The notes under the pieces: generated by a model
What the model was told of the DNA's origin: nothing
What the model saw: the letters and a program-made list of their open reading frames with translations, nothing else
The model's database searches: none
From: Pedobacter roseus
GTDB taxonomy: Bacteria; Bacteroidota; Bacteroidia; Sphingobacteriales; Sphingobacteriaceae
Assembly: GCF_014395225.1 (NCBI RefSeq)
Contig: NZ_CP060723.1
Coordinates: 868,001-932,000 of the forward strand
Length of the DNA: 64,000 nt
Direction of reading: 5' to 3'
In this document: one piece after another, positions 18,324 through 26,961 of the stretch
Layout: each line of letters begins with the position of its first letter
Numbering within the stretch: the first letter of the stretch is position 1
Made by a program: the position numbers and the translations under genes

Positions 18324-18821
18324 TTAAGCGTTTGCTTCCTGCAATTGCGCCTCCTGTATTTTTGTGTCGATCAGGTTTTCTTTGCTGTGTACTGTTAAGG
18401 TATTTAACAGGATCACTTCGCAACCTGCCCGTTCTGTTAAGAATTTAGGATCGATACTGTATTTGTTGATCGGTGTAAAGGAATAGGCTTTTAAGTAGGC
18501 TATGCCGGATACATCAAATGCTTCGATAAAATTTTTGAAAGCAGCTACTGTACTTCCGTAAAAATATTCAATGCATATATTATTGATCTGGCCAGGGTAT
18601 TTTGCCTTAGCTTTATTTAACTCCTGGTAAAATTCGTCGCTAACATTTTCGTAATCGCGGCTGCGGCGACTAAGCATTAACATATCTGTAATAGAATCTG
18701 ATAATTTAAATGCGTGTACAAAAATGATGTTTAAGGTTTCATTTGATTGGTGCTGAACAAGCGCATCGATGATTTTAATGCTTTCTAATTTAAAATCGGT
18801 TGGTATTAATACTGTTTTCAT
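18324..18821 (-). CDS. Universal-stress-protein-like hypothetical protein
   Basis: The 165-residue product begins MKTVLIPTDFKLESIKIIDAL, the usual first strand and loop (VLIPTDF) of the Usp fold, and continues with LNIIFVHAF and, near the end, CEVILLNT. The usual ATP-binding G-x2-G-x9-G(S/T) motif is not evident, so it is a divergent or non-nucleotide-binding member. Residues 150-165 form a Gln/Ala/Glu helix. It probably shares a transcript with the bestrophin gene downstream. Function not known. Confidence 0.6.
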   Translation of the reverse strand: MKTVLIPTDFKLESIKIIDALVQHQSNETLNIIFVHAFKLSDSITDMLMLSRRSRDYENVSDEFYQELNKAKAKYPGQINNICIEYFYGSTVAAFKNFIEAFDVSGIAYLKAYSFTPINKYSIDPKFLTERAGCEVILLNTLTVHSKENLIDTKIQEAQLQEANA

Positions 18822-19139
18822 GGCTATATCTTGTTTAAATGAACTGAACTATTATTTATACAAGTTTAGCGCGATGTTATTACAGCGAAATAAGAGCGAG
18901 ATTAGAATGAGATTAGAGTGTACTCCTTTTTAGAATAGTTGGGTAGTTCATTGGTTAATTAGCCATTAGTTCATTTGTGCGGAAGTTGAAAGCATAGTTT
19001 CGATTGCTTGATTGATGAATTGTTATATTGCTGGGATTGATCTACAGTTACAAGTTTAAATATTTAACCGATTAACACTTTGCACGATATTCCAATAACC
19101 AATAACAAATGACTATTGAACTAATGACTAATGACCCAA
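18822..19139. other. Non-coding gap with simple TAACCAATTA-type repeats
   Basis: 318 bases without a gene. The right half is low-complexity: gttcattggttaattagccattagttcatt and its complement-like partner aataaccaataacaaatgactattgaactaatgactaatg can fold back on each other. Nothing else recognised. Confidence 0.5.
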
Positions 19140-20492
19140 TCAACCCATCGTTGGCAACAAAACTTTAATCTCTGTACCAACCCCTTCCTGCGATTTAATG
19201 GCTATACTACCGCGGTGCAGGCGGATGATATTTAAAGATAAAGGTAAACCAACACCGTAGCCCTTAAAATCGTTGGTGTTTGATGCCCGGTAAAAAGGCT
19301 CGAATATGTGCTGGATATCGGTTTGTGGGATCCCGATTCCGCGGTCGGTTACGGCGATAGAAAGCATGTTGGCATTACTTTCTATACTGATGCTTACCAG
19401 GTTTTCGTTTGAATATTTACAGGCATTGCTTACAATATTGGTAATGGCCAGTTTGATCAGATTTTTATTCACCCTTAACGAAAGCAATTCTTCATTGTCA
19501 GGAAGTTTGCTAAAATCGATCTCAATTTTGCTGTTGGGGTGCACCTGATTAACAGAATCTTTAATCTCCCACAACAGTTCATCCATCCGAACTTCTTCCC
19601 ATGGTTGGTTTTTACCGTTAAAGCCCGATTGAGCCAATCCCAATAAGCTGGTTAAAATATGTTCGAGTCTTTCGGCCTCGTCTTTAATTTTTGATAAAGC
19701 CTTCTCTTGTTTCTGCTGATCATTGATGGTTTTCATCGCCAGTTCTACTTCACCACTAATAATGGTTAATGGTGTTCTCAGCTCGTGGGAAGCATTGCTG
19801 ATGAAATTATTCTGTGTTTCGAAAGCCGTTTCTAATCGGTTAAGCATGTTGTTAAAGGTTTGGGCCAGTTGCGACATCTCATCGTTTCCGTTTTTAACAT
19901 CCAATCGAAGGTGTAGATTCTCTGCTTTGATCCTTTTTACACTTTTAATGATGTTCCGGAGCGGCATTAACATATAGTTGGAGAATTTCCAGCCTACAAC
20001 AAATGACAGGATAACAGAAAGGAAAAAACCGATAATGAGGATTCTTTGCAGGTCTTTTAACTCGCGGAAGCCAAAAGGATCATTGGCAGAAACCACAACA
20101 ATATAGCCGGTATCGGAACTTTTAAAAAACTTTCCGGCATAGAAATGATTTTCTACCCTGTAACGGGCCATATATCCAGCCTTTATGCGGTTGTAAAAGC
20201 TGGCCGGCAATTCTGGGTCTACCTTGGTAGTGGCCTCGCCGGCAAGCACAATATATTCCTTTTCAGAGGGTAGGCGTTCAAGATATTGGTTACGCAATTT
20301 TGCATAAGCGCTATTGTTGCCATCTTCGTAGAGTTTAATCTGTGCTGCAATGTTAACCCTGGCCTCTAAACGTTTGTAAAAATCTTCAAAAGCAAACTCA
20401 TTGGAGAAATACCAAACAAAACCACTTAACAATGAAATGATCACAGCCGATAAAATGGCAAAAAGTAAAGTGATTTTTTTGGCGATCTTCAT
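19140..20492 (-). CDS. Sensor histidine kinase (HAMP-HisKA-HATPase)
   Basis: Inner-membrane sensor that phosphorylates the adjacent response regulator. Order in the 450 residues: membrane helix about 9-30, periplasmic sensor region about 31-150 without a recognised domain, second helix about 151-170 (ILIIGFFLSVILSFVVGWKF), HAMP about 171-225, dimerisation/phosphoacceptor helix with FISNASHELRTPL (His236), and the ATPase domain with NIVSNACKYSNE (N box), DRGIGIP (G1) and GYGVGLPLS (G2). It begins immediately after the response regulator stop codon, so the two are co-translated. The plan is like CusS-type kinases but the signal cannot be inferred. Confidence 0.95.
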   Translation of the reverse strand: MKIAKKITLLFAILSAVIISLLSGFVWYFSNEFAFEDFYKRLEARVNIAAQIKLYEDGNNSAYAKLRNQYLERLPSEKEYIVLAGEATTKVDPELPASFYNRIKAGYMARYRVENHFYAGKFFKSSDTGYIVVVSANDPFGFRELKDLQRILIIGFFLSVILSFVVGWKFSNYMLMPLRNIIKSVKRIKAENLHLRLDVKNGNDEMSQLAQTFNNMLNRLETAFETQNNFISNASHELRTPLTIISGEVELAMKTINDQQKQEKALSKIKDEAERLEHILTSLLGLAQSGFNGKNQPWEEVRMDELLWEIKDSVNQVHPNSKIEIDFSKLPDNEELLSLRVNKNLIKLAITNIVSNACKYSNENLVSISIESNANMLSIAVTDRGIGIPQTDIQHIFEPFYRASNTNDFKGYGVGLPLSLNIIRLHRGSIAIKSQEGVGTEIKVLLPTMG

Positions 20493-21170
20493 CTATTTTT
20501 CCTTCAAGATATAACCTAAACCTACCGCAGTATGAATGAGTTTCTGATCTGCATTTTTATCTATTTTTTTGCGGAGGTAATTTACATACACATCAACCAC
20601 ATTAGTGCCCAGGTTAAAATCGATGTCCCAAACATTTTCAAGAATATCAATCCGCGATAAAATTTTTGACTTGTTTTTGGCCATGTATTCGAGCAGGCGG
20701 TATTCTGTTGCGGTTAGGATAATTTCCTGCTGGTTCCTTTTTACGGTTTTAGCACTTAAATTGATCTGAAGATCGGCTATGGTAATGATCTGATCCTGAG
20801 AAACCACGCCATGATAACGCCTTAACAACATTCTGATACGTGCAAAAAGTTCGGCGAATTTAAAAGGTTTAATCAAATAATCATCAGCGCCATTATCCAG
20901 TCCGTTAACTACATTTTCGGTTGTACCCAATGCCGTAAGCATGATAATGGGGGTATTGGGTTTCTGCTCTTTAATGATTTTGCAAAGTTCCAATCCATTT
21001 ATTCCGGGTAGCATGATGTCGAGGATAATCAGGTCGAACTGATTTTCCATAGCCATCTGTTTTCCGATCAAGCCATCAGGAGCAATACTCACGGTAAAGC
21101 CCTCATCGCTCAGACCCCTCGAAATTACGGAAACCACACTCGGTTCATCTTCTACAAGTAATAAATTCAT
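20493..21170 (-). CDS. OmpR/PhoB-type response regulator
   Basis: DNA-binding partner of the kinase at 19140. The receiver domain (residues 1-118) has the acidic pair E7-D8, phosphoacceptor D51 in LIILDIMLPG, T79 region TALGTTENV and K101-type lysine in DYLIKPF. The C-terminal winged helix (about 128-225) contains ATEYRLLEYMAKNKSKILSR and VDVYVNYLRKKIDKNA, followed by VGLGYIL. It is the upstream gene of the pair and its stop codon adjoins the kinase start. Target genes are unknown; efflux or envelope genes are not adjacent. Confidence 0.95.
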   Translation of the reverse strand: MNLLLVEDEPSVVSVISRGLSDEGFTVSIAPDGLIGKQMAMENQFDLIILDIMLPGINGLELCKIIKEQKPNTPIIMLTALGTTENVVNGLDNGADDYLIKPFKFAELFARIRMLLRRYHGVVSQDQIITIADLQINLSAKTVKRNQQEIILTATEYRLLEYMAKNKSKILSRIDILENVWDIDFNLGTNVVDVYVNYLRKKIDKNADQKLIHTAVGLGYILKEK

Positions 21171-21288
21171 TTGTCAGCAAGTAATCTAAAAAATAGCGAA
21201 TTACAAAATCTTAATTGATGGTTAGGCGACTTTTAATACTTTTTTAACCCAAAGCCGACATAATTGTTTGATTGACCATCAATTGAAG

Positions 21289-21314
21289 CAAAAAAAAGCC
21301 TCTCTTTGAGAGGC
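21289..21314 (-). terminator. Hairpin with T run, minus strand
   Basis: GCCTCTC-tttg-... pairs as GCCTCTC/GAGAGGC with seven or more T residues on the minus strand. It is 345 bases past the stop codon of the SRPBCC gene, so it is either a distal terminator of that transcript or ends an unknown RNA. Confidence 0.55.
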
Positions 21315-21381
21315 AGATTATGTTTTTAACCACAGAGGTAATAGAGGAAAGGCAAAGGGGACGTAAAGTTTATAGAGTGGA

Positions 21382-21434
21382 TGTCATACCGACTGTGTTG
21401 CATCCGATAGCTATCGGGTCCGCTCGAAATGACG
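21382..21434. repeat. GTCAT...GATAGCTATC...ATGAC palindromic repeat, copy 1
   Basis: In the 488-base gap 21171-21658. Runs from tgtcatacc through the self-complementary ccgatagctatcgg to gctcgaaatgacg. The same plan is at 38910-38962, with related sequences at 43881-43962 and 47484-47512. The rest of the gap contains accacaga/ccgtggctaaaaa pieces of other extragenic repeats and no gene. Confidence 0.6.
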
Positions 21435-21658
21435 CCCGCATCGGAGATACATAATATTTTCTGCACTTAAACCACAGACTTCGGACAGCCGTCTTTCGGA
21501 CTATAGATTTACCAGGGATCCGCTCAGCATGATAAATATTTCTTTAAAAATACGCCGTGTTTTTCGTAAATCCGTGGCTAAAAAATAAAAGGTATTTGGC
21601 TCATAAGTCTTTGACTCCGCTCAGATTGACAATCCTTTATAAACTGAGGCTAAAATTT

Positions 21659-22192
21659 CTAAACCCCTTTCTCCGATTTTTCCTTTAAAGACTTCAATCC
21701 ATCTTCAAAATCTTTTCCGATCATTTTGTCCATAAATAAACAAAACCATTTATTTATTATTCCTTTACTTTCACCACTCATGGTCCATATTACTTTATTT
21801 CCATTAGTTTCTTTTTCAATATCGAAACGGGTATCTGCAACACTTTCCATAGGTTTGATGAATTTCAATTCCATATCAACCATTTTATTGATTTCAACCG
21901 TATTGATTTTCATTTGTCCGTTGCCACTTTTTTCTCCATTCCATTGGTATAGGTGGCCAGGTTGAGCAATATTTCCTGTAATGGTTACCTTAGCTTGTGG
22001 GTCCAATTTAGACCACGCATTCCATTTATAAAATTCATTATAATCGGCAATGTTTTTATAGATTACGCTATCTGGAGCATTAATCGTTATTGTCCGATTA
22101 ACAGAGTAGCTTTTGGGCAACAAAAAACTACCTACAATAATGATTATTGCCAAAACGACAATGATGCCAACAAAGATTTTCAGGAATTTCAT
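21659..22192 (-). CDS. SRPBCC (START-like) family protein, membrane-anchored
   Basis: Binds an unknown hydrophobic ligand or is structural; no activity can be assigned. The N-terminal hydrophobic segment (residues 3-25, FLKIFVGIIVVLAIIIIVGSFLL) is a membrane anchor or uncleaved signal. The rest is a polyketide cyclase-like SRPBCC domain: YSVNRTITINAPDSVIYKNIADYNEFYKWNAWSKLDP (about 29-65), QYQWNGEKSGNGQMKI region, and the C-terminal helix KMIGKDFEDGLKSLKEKSEK. No operon partner is obvious; the next upstream gene is 65 bases away on the same strand. Confidence 0.83.
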   Translation of the reverse strand: MKFLKIFVGIIVVLAIIIIVGSFLLPKSYSVNRTITINAPDSVIYKNIADYNEFYKWNAWSKLDPQAKVTITGNIAQPGHLYQWNGEKSGNGQMKINTVEINKMVDMELKFIKPMESVADTRFDIEKETNGNKVIWTMSGESKGIINKWFCLFMDKMIGKDFEDGLKSLKEKSEKGV

Positions 22193-22256
22193 AATTGATT
22201 TAAGTTTGGTTACTTAAATTTATAAAGAAACCAGGGTAAATCAAAGTAAAATTTTC

Positions 22257-22655
22257 TTAAACGATTTTAATTTTCGGCTGCGGAGAATTGATTTTAAAAT
22301 GCATCAAATCGGCAATTGACTGCGCTTTTTGTTTAATCATATCTGCATTTTCGCCTTCAAAAAGATCATCAACATTATTAAAGAAGATCGTTTTCCAGGT
22401 TTCAAATTCTGCGGTTTGTAGAGATGTTTTATCATTCAATGCAAAATGGACCAGCATCGGGTTGCCTTTGTATGTGGCTTTGCCAAAAAGGATGCTTTCC
22501 CAAAAATCGTACATCTTTGGCAGGTGGTGCGCCCAGTCTATTTTGGCAACCTCGGTAAATATCGGGCCGATGGTTTGGTTAAGCGCAACATTTTTGTAAA
22601 ACGTATCCACTAAAAAGATAATGTCGGTCCTGTTAATGATGTCGTTTTTTATCAT
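22257..22655 (-). CDS. Group III truncated haemoglobin
   Basis: Small haem protein, probably involved in handling oxygen or nitric oxide in the cytoplasm. The 132-residue sequence has the group III pattern: LVDTFYKNVALNQTIGPIF (helices B-C/E region), then WAHHLPKMYDFWESILFGKATYKGNPMLVHFAL, in which HF after the MLV is the proximal-histidine region typical of this group, and TAEFETWKTIFFNNVDDLFEG. Its start codon is 3 bases from the stop of the protease-like gene upstream, so they form a two-gene operon. Confidence 0.88.
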   Translation of the reverse strand: MIKNDIINRTDIIFLVDTFYKNVALNQTIGPIFTEVAKIDWAHHLPKMYDFWESILFGKATYKGNPMLVHFALNDKTSLQTAEFETWKTIFFNNVDDLFEGENADMIKQKAQSIADLMHFKINSPQPKIKIV

Positions 22656-22658
22656 TAG

Positions 22659-23084
22659 TTACTTATAAAGCCTTAAAACCATTTTATCGTAATTGATCAC
22701 AGCTTTATACTGCATTAAAATATCACCACCAATAATGCCCATAATGGGCGGATGACCAAACTGTTGGTAAGTATCGCTAACCGATTGAAGATCGAAAGCT
22801 ACCGTTTCGTATGCCTTGATTTTTAAAGAGCCAATTTTTACTTCAGGTATAGTGGCCTGGATGGTGGTTGTGGTGGTAAAAAGGGTGGCCGCGTTAATCT
22901 CGTCTGATACCTGCAGTGTTTCGGAAAGGTGCTGCTCAATTAAAGATTTATCGAACACACTCCGCGATGCACCGGTATCCAGCACAACAAGATGTTTTTC
23001 TTTAAAAACAACAACCTCCAGCAAAAGGTGGAAGCCGTCGTCCTGTAAATTTATCAGTTTAAGCGGGATTGAAATTGATCTCAT
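22659..23084 (-). CDS. Retropepsin-like aspartic protease
   Basis: Single-domain aspartic protease-like protein that would need to dimerise. The catalytic motif LDTGAS is at residues 35-40 (Asp36) after HLVV, and the family closing motif is IMGIIGGDILMQYKAVINYDKMVLRLYK. There is no signal peptide, so it is cytoplasmic. Its 141 residues fit one retroviral-type domain. The stop codon is 3 bases before the truncated haemoglobin gene. A metabolic link between the two is not known. Confidence 0.83.
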   Translation of the reverse strand: MRSISIPLKLINLQDDGFHLLLEVVVFKEKHLVVLDTGASRSVFDKSLIEQHLSETLQVSDEINAATLFTTTTTIQATIPEVKIGSLKIKAYETVAFDLQSVSDTYQQFGHPPIMGIIGGDILMQYKAVINYDKMVLRLYK

Positions 23085-23161
23085 TATTTTTTGTGTGCTT
23101 TCATGCTTAGGTAAGAAGCTGCTTATAGATCATCATAAATAGATGAATGTAAAAGGACAAT

Positions 23162-23232
23162 CGTCATTCCCACGCACGCGGGAATCTTAATGCAATAGGC
23201 TTTAAGATTCCCAATCGAGTTGGGAATGACGA
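23162..23232. repeat. CGTCATTCCC...GGGAATGACG palindromic repeat, copy 1
   Basis: Outer arms cgtcattccca / tgggaatgacg and inner arms gggaatctta / taagattccc form a nested hairpin. A second, larger copy is at 38802-38893. It lies between mdh and the protease-like gene. Confidence 0.7.
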
Positions 23233-23293
23233 ATCGAGGAAGGCTATTCTTGTAATTTATTGTTTTCGCTAAAAGCTAATTTTCAGAATGATG

Positions 23294-24232
23294 TTAAACC
23301 AGTTTCATTTCTGCCAGTACGCTGTTCATGTTCCTCACTGCATCGGCGCTTTTGTTAAATGCTGCCTGCTCCTCATCGGTTAATTTAAAATCGATGATTT
23401 TTTCCCAGCCGCTGCGGCCAATAATTACAGGAACACCTAAACATATATCTTCCTGTCCGTACTCGCCTTCAAGCGAAACGCAGCAGGTAAATAGTTTTTT
23501 CTCATCACGTAATATGGCTTCAACCAATGCTGCTCCGGCTGCTCCTGGTGCGTACCAGGCAGATGTTCCGATCAATCCGGTTAAAGTTGCACCACCCACC
23601 ATGGTATCTGCAGCAACTTTATCAAGGGTAGCTTTATCCAGTAAATTGCTTACCGGTAAACTTTGATAAGTAGCTAAACGGGTTAACGGAATCATGGTAG
23701 TATCGCCATGACCGCCAATTACAAAACCCTGTAAATCGTTCGGGTTGCAGTTTAAAGCTTGTGATAAATAAAATTTGAAACGTGAGCTATCTAAGGTTCC
23801 GCCCATACCGATAATGCGGTTTTTGGGTAAGCCCAGTGATTTTAAAGCGAGATAGGTCATGGTATCCATCGGGTTACTGATCACAATGAATATCGCCTCC
23901 GGAGAGAATTTTAAAATATTTTCGGCAACGCCTTTAACAATACCTGCATTAATACCGATCAGTTCTTCGCGGGTCATCCCCGGTTTACGCGGCAAACCCG
24001 AAGTAATAACCACTACATCCGAACCAGCGGTTTTGCTGTAATCGGCAGTTACCCCTGTAATTTTGGTATCGAAGCCCAAAAGGGTAGCCGTTTGCATCAT
24101 GTCGATTGCTTTACCTTCGGCAAAACCTTCTTTAATATCCAATAAAACAAGTTCGTTCGCCAATTCTTTGCGGGCAATATTATCTGCACAAGTGGCACCA
24201 ACTGCGCCTGCGCCAACAACCGTTACTTTCAT
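23294..24232 (-). CDS. mdh: Malate dehydrogenase
   Basis: NAD-dependent interconversion of malate and oxaloacetate in the citric acid cycle. The 312-residue protein has the Rossmann motif VVGAGAVGATCA (residues 4-15), substrate-binding arginines in SGLPRKPGMTREEL (about 79-92), VISNPMDTMTYLA and the catalytic His in VIGGHGDTTMIP (about 172-183). It is of the LDH-like MDH group common in Bacteroidetes; P-R-K-P-G-M-T-R with Arg at the specificity position supports malate rather than lactate. It is monocistronic as far as visible. Confidence 0.95.
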   Translation of the reverse strand: MKVTVVGAGAVGATCADNIARKELANELVLLDIKEGFAEGKAIDMMQTATLLGFDTKITGVTADYSKTAGSDVVVITSGLPRKPGMTREELIGINAGIVKGVAENILKFSPEAIFIVISNPMDTMTYLALKSLGLPKNRIIGMGGTLDSSRFKFYLSQALNCNPNDLQGFVIGGHGDTTMIPLTRLATYQSLPVSNLLDKATLDKVAADTMVGGATLTGLIGTSAWYAPGAAGAALVEAILRDEKKLFTCCVSLEGEYGQEDICLGVPVIIGRSGWEKIIDFKLTDEEQAAFNKSADAVRNMNSVLAEMKLV

Positions 24233-24371
24233 ATATTATATTTTTAATGGTTTGCGTTTCGTTAAATATCCATCGAAGGTAGAAATAAATATAAGGTTTA
24301 AAAATGCTTTTCAAAACTCAATTATATTTATGGAAATAAAAACATCCCGCATCTTGTATAAAATCCCGTTT

Positions 24372-24730
24372 ATGAGAGTGCTTTTTTTAATATCGTTGAT
24401 TTTTTATATACCTGGTTGTAAAACCCGAAAAAGAAAGAGGTGACAGATCATCATCACGAACTTATTATGCTTGTATATGGGCTGCCTGATTTCGAAAGAC
24501 AAGAGGCCGAAATGGTTATCGCTAAGCAATATGGTTTTAAATTTAAAACGGTAGCCGGATGTATGGTTTCTGATACGTTTAGAGATAGTGTAGAGATTAA
24601 TAACCGTAAAACCGAAGATATTTTGGTACAACGATATGGCAAGGAATGGAAATTCAGGTTTTATGCCGATGTAGATCGTCTTTATGGAAAACAACTGCGG
24701 TTTGTTTCAAAAACCAGGAAATTCGATTGA
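24372..24730 (+). pseudogene. Small lipoprotein, apparent single-base frameshift
   Basis: Function unknown. The first frame (ATG 24372) codes a signal peptide and lipobox, IFYIPGC (Cys16) KTRK, then hits TGA at 24441. The second frame, out by one base, continues KKEVTDHHHELIMLVYGLPD, FERQEAEMVIAKQYGFKFKTVAGCMVS and ends RFYADVDRLYGKQLRF. One extra A in the A run at 24428-24432 joins them to 119 residues. The signal peptide alone has no function and the second part has no proper start (only a GTG overlapping the stop), so they are one gene. A small GTGA overlap of two real genes is the less likely alternative. Confidence 0.7.
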
Positions 24731-24921
24731 CAGCGCATAATTGCAATTATGGTTCTGTCCTGTGCGCTTTGTATGCGTTAGCTGAAGGATAGCTCTTTTA
24801 CTACGCCCGGTGTAATATATAACACTGTACAGCAAACAATTGATGGTGGCAGGCAAACCTTGGTTTATTATAATTAAAACTTTATTTCTGATCTGTTGGT
24901 TATTGATTAAAACCTATTGTA

Positions 24922-25374
24922 ATGGAAAACAAGCCGATCTCGAATATCGATTATAAAGCCTTTGAGGGTAAATGGTATTCATTATATTCTATACCCACCT
25001 TAATGGATAAACATTGGAAGCAAACTACCGAGACTTATACTTTGGCGGACGATGATCACTTTGATGTGTACACTACCTACCATAAGGATGGAAAACCTGA
25101 AGAAAAATCGATTACCTCTAAACTGTTTTTTGATGATGAAAAAGCCGATGGTGATATGAAAGCTCAGTTTTTGTGGCCTTTTAAAATCGGTTACTGGATT
25201 ATAGAGCTGGCGGATGATTATAGTTATGTGGTGGTTGGGCATCCTGATGAAAAATACCTCTTTATTATGGCCCGCGAACCTAAAATGGAAGCCGATTTAC
25301 TGGTGCATATTATAGAAAGGTGCAGGCAGAAAGGATATGAAGTGAGTGATTTGGTGAGCCAGGAGCACTTTTAA
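24922..25374 (+). CDS. Lipocalin family protein (Blc-like)
   Basis: Probably binds a lipid or small hydrophobic ligand. The 150-residue protein has the lipocalin start FEGKWYSLYSIPTLMDKHWK (residues about 14-33; GxW motif), strands around TYTLADDDHFDVYTTY, and the second motif YSYVVVGHPDEKYLFIMAREP (about 100-120), as in bacterial Blc. Unlike E. coli Blc, no signal peptide or lipobox is present, so it is predicted cytoplasmic. The nearest genes are not related in function. Confidence 0.87.
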   Translation: MENKPISNIDYKAFEGKWYSLYSIPTLMDKHWKQTTETYTLADDDHFDVYTTYHKDGKPEEKSITSKLFFDDEKADGDMKAQFLWPFKIGYWIIELADDYSYVVVGHPDEKYLFIMAREPKMEADLLVHIIERCRQKGYEVSDLVSQEHF

Positions 25375-25481
25375 ACAGTTTTCAGTTGGCGGTTCTCAGT
25401 TGATGGTTCTTGTCATGCTGAACGCAGTGAAGAATATAATAGTTCTATTAGTTTAGTAAATAAAAATAAAAAAATATCATA

Positions 25482-26168
25482 ATGAAAATATTAATGGTTT
25501 TAACATCCCATAGTGAGTTGGGAAATACTGGTGAAAAAACAGGTTTTTGGATTGAAGAATTTGCAGCGCCATATTATTTAATGGCAGATGCAGGAGTAGA
25601 GATCACATTAGCTTCTCCAAAAGGAGGGCAGCCACCTATCGATCCTAAAAGCGATGCGCCTGATGCACAGACTGAAGCAACTAAAAGATTTAAAGCTGAT
25701 GAAAGTTTGCAGAAAATTCTTGCGAATACGGTTCAACTGAATACGGTGAACGAAGAGGATTACGATGCCGTTTTTTACCCAGGTGGTCATGGACCGTTAT
25801 GGGATTTGGCAAATGATGAAAAATCTATTTCGCTTATTGAAGCATTTTATAATGCTGAAAAACCAGTGGCTTTCGTATGTCATGCGCCAGGTGTATTAAT
25901 TAAAGTTAAAGATCAAAATGGCGATCCTTTAGTAAAAGGTAAAGCCGTAACCGGATTTTCGAATTCGGAAGAAGAAGCGGTTAAATTAACCGATGTAGTG
26001 CCTTTTTTATTGGAAGATGAGTTTAAAAAACTTGGTGGCCATTACAGTAAAGGTGCCGATTGGGGTTCTTATGTAAAAAAGGATGGTTTACTTATTACCG
26101 GACAAAACCCAGGCTCATCAGAAGAGGCCGCAAAAATTTTGTTAGAGACTTTAAAAGGATTGATTTAA
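25482..26168 (+). CDS. DJ-1/PfpI family protein (type 1 glutamine amidotransferase-like)
   Basis: Hsp31-like hydrolase, glyoxalase III or deglycase-type protein; activity among these cannot be told from sequence. The nucleophile elbow is VAFVCHAPG with Cys133-His134, and Glu26 (FWIEEFAAPY) is the expected acidic residue. GGHGPLWDLA (about 101-110) completes the site. The 228-residue length and the start MKILMVLTSHSELG fit the HchA-like branch. It is followed by a large palindromic terminator repeat, and stands alone. Confidence 0.88.
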   Translation: MKILMVLTSHSELGNTGEKTGFWIEEFAAPYYLMADAGVEITLASPKGGQPPIDPKSDAPDAQTEATKRFKADESLQKILANTVQLNTVNEEDYDAVFYPGGHGPLWDLANDEKSISLIEAFYNAEKPVAFVCHAPGVLIKVKDQNGDPLVKGKAVTGFSNSEEEAVKLTDVVPFLLEDEFKKLGGHYSKGADWGSYVKKDGLLITGQNPGSSEEAAKILLETLKGLI

Positions 26169-26252
26169 ACCTCGCAGGGTTAACTCGTTGTTTAATTAAT
26201 TTTAAAGACCTCTTTGAGGGCTAAAGCCGTTTAAAAACCTGCGAGGTTTTTT
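26167..26252 (+). terminator. CCTCGCAGG-type palindromic terminator, divergent copy
   Basis: aaacctcgcagg (26167-26178) pairs with cctgcgaggttt (26238-26249), followed by T residues. Unlike the compact copies at 33236 and 33442, 59 bases separate the arms, including an inner hairpin (gacctctttgaggg). Confidence 0.6.
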
Positions 26253-26908
26253 CCCCTTCTCCACGGTCTGTGTCCTCACAGACCGAAATTTTTGATTATG
26301 ATAGCCAATGGGTACACAGCCCATGGAAAAAAGACTTTTGTTTAATAAACCCGATAGCAGCGTAAAACCCGCAGGTGAGGAACGATCCAAGGTTTTGAAG
26401 CGGATAGCGGGACTTTCATAGCCTAAAGGCACCGAACCGTGCTTTTCTAAATAATATTGATCACCTGAGGAATAATTTGTTGTATAAAAATCAATATAAA
26501 TAACGTATTCAGTTGATTATTTTCTGCCAACTGCACAGTCTTACCTCGGCTCGCCGCCGCCGAAGGGCTCTTTCTTTTTGGCATCAAAAAGAAACAAAAA
26601 ATGCCGGCTGAAAATTTTTCTTTCAAAGCCATTAGGATGGCAGGTGCTGTGGAGCCCGAAAAATTTGTTAGGCCGGACTTAAGTAGAACGGAGATATGGT
26701 GCTTTGGCCTAGCTGGATGGAAATGCATAGTTCCTCATATTTCGCATTTATAAATAATGTTAATGGTATTGCATGAAAGCTTGGCAGCTAGTTAATCACT
26801 TAGTTTGAGCCTAAAGCCTTGCTTCAGTCTGCAATGACGGAATATATTTTCTTCTTTTCCACCATATTTTGTTGATAAAATGATGACAGCATCAGCCTTC
26901 AAATTCCT
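26253..26908. other. Non-coding DNA with repeat remnants before dnaE
   Basis: A 650-base stretch without a credible gene. It includes a copy of the CCCGAT...GAGGAA...GCGGGACT repeat at 26347-26415, a hairpin cggtctgtg tcct cacagaccg near 26261-26282, and at 26540-26720 a segment with gctcgccgccgccgaagggctctttctttttggcatcaaaaag that I recognise as a kind of conserved intergenic sequence in this group. Open frames across it (26202-26432 and 26447-26728, minus) look like repeat translations. Confidence 0.45.
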
Positions 26909-26916
26909 TATTTTTG
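26909..26916 (+). promoter_or_regulatory. -7 promoter element of dnaE
   Basis: TATTTTTG fits TAnnTTTG. It overlaps the TTG codon at 26914, which argues against that codon as the dnaE start and for ATG 26962. Confidence 0.45.
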
Positions 26917-26961
26917 AAGAACCGTTATTATTCTACAACGGTTAATTCTTTGCCGCACAAT

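Noticed and set aside
26202..26728. Two minus-strand frames in the gap before dnaE
   Set aside because: They run through interspersed repeat sequence and low-complexity DNA; no start signals or family match.
26914..26961. TTG at 26914 as the start of dnaE
   Set aside because: The codon is part of the TATTTTTG promoter element, and the extra 16 residues precede the typical exonuclease start MYLIFDTETTG.
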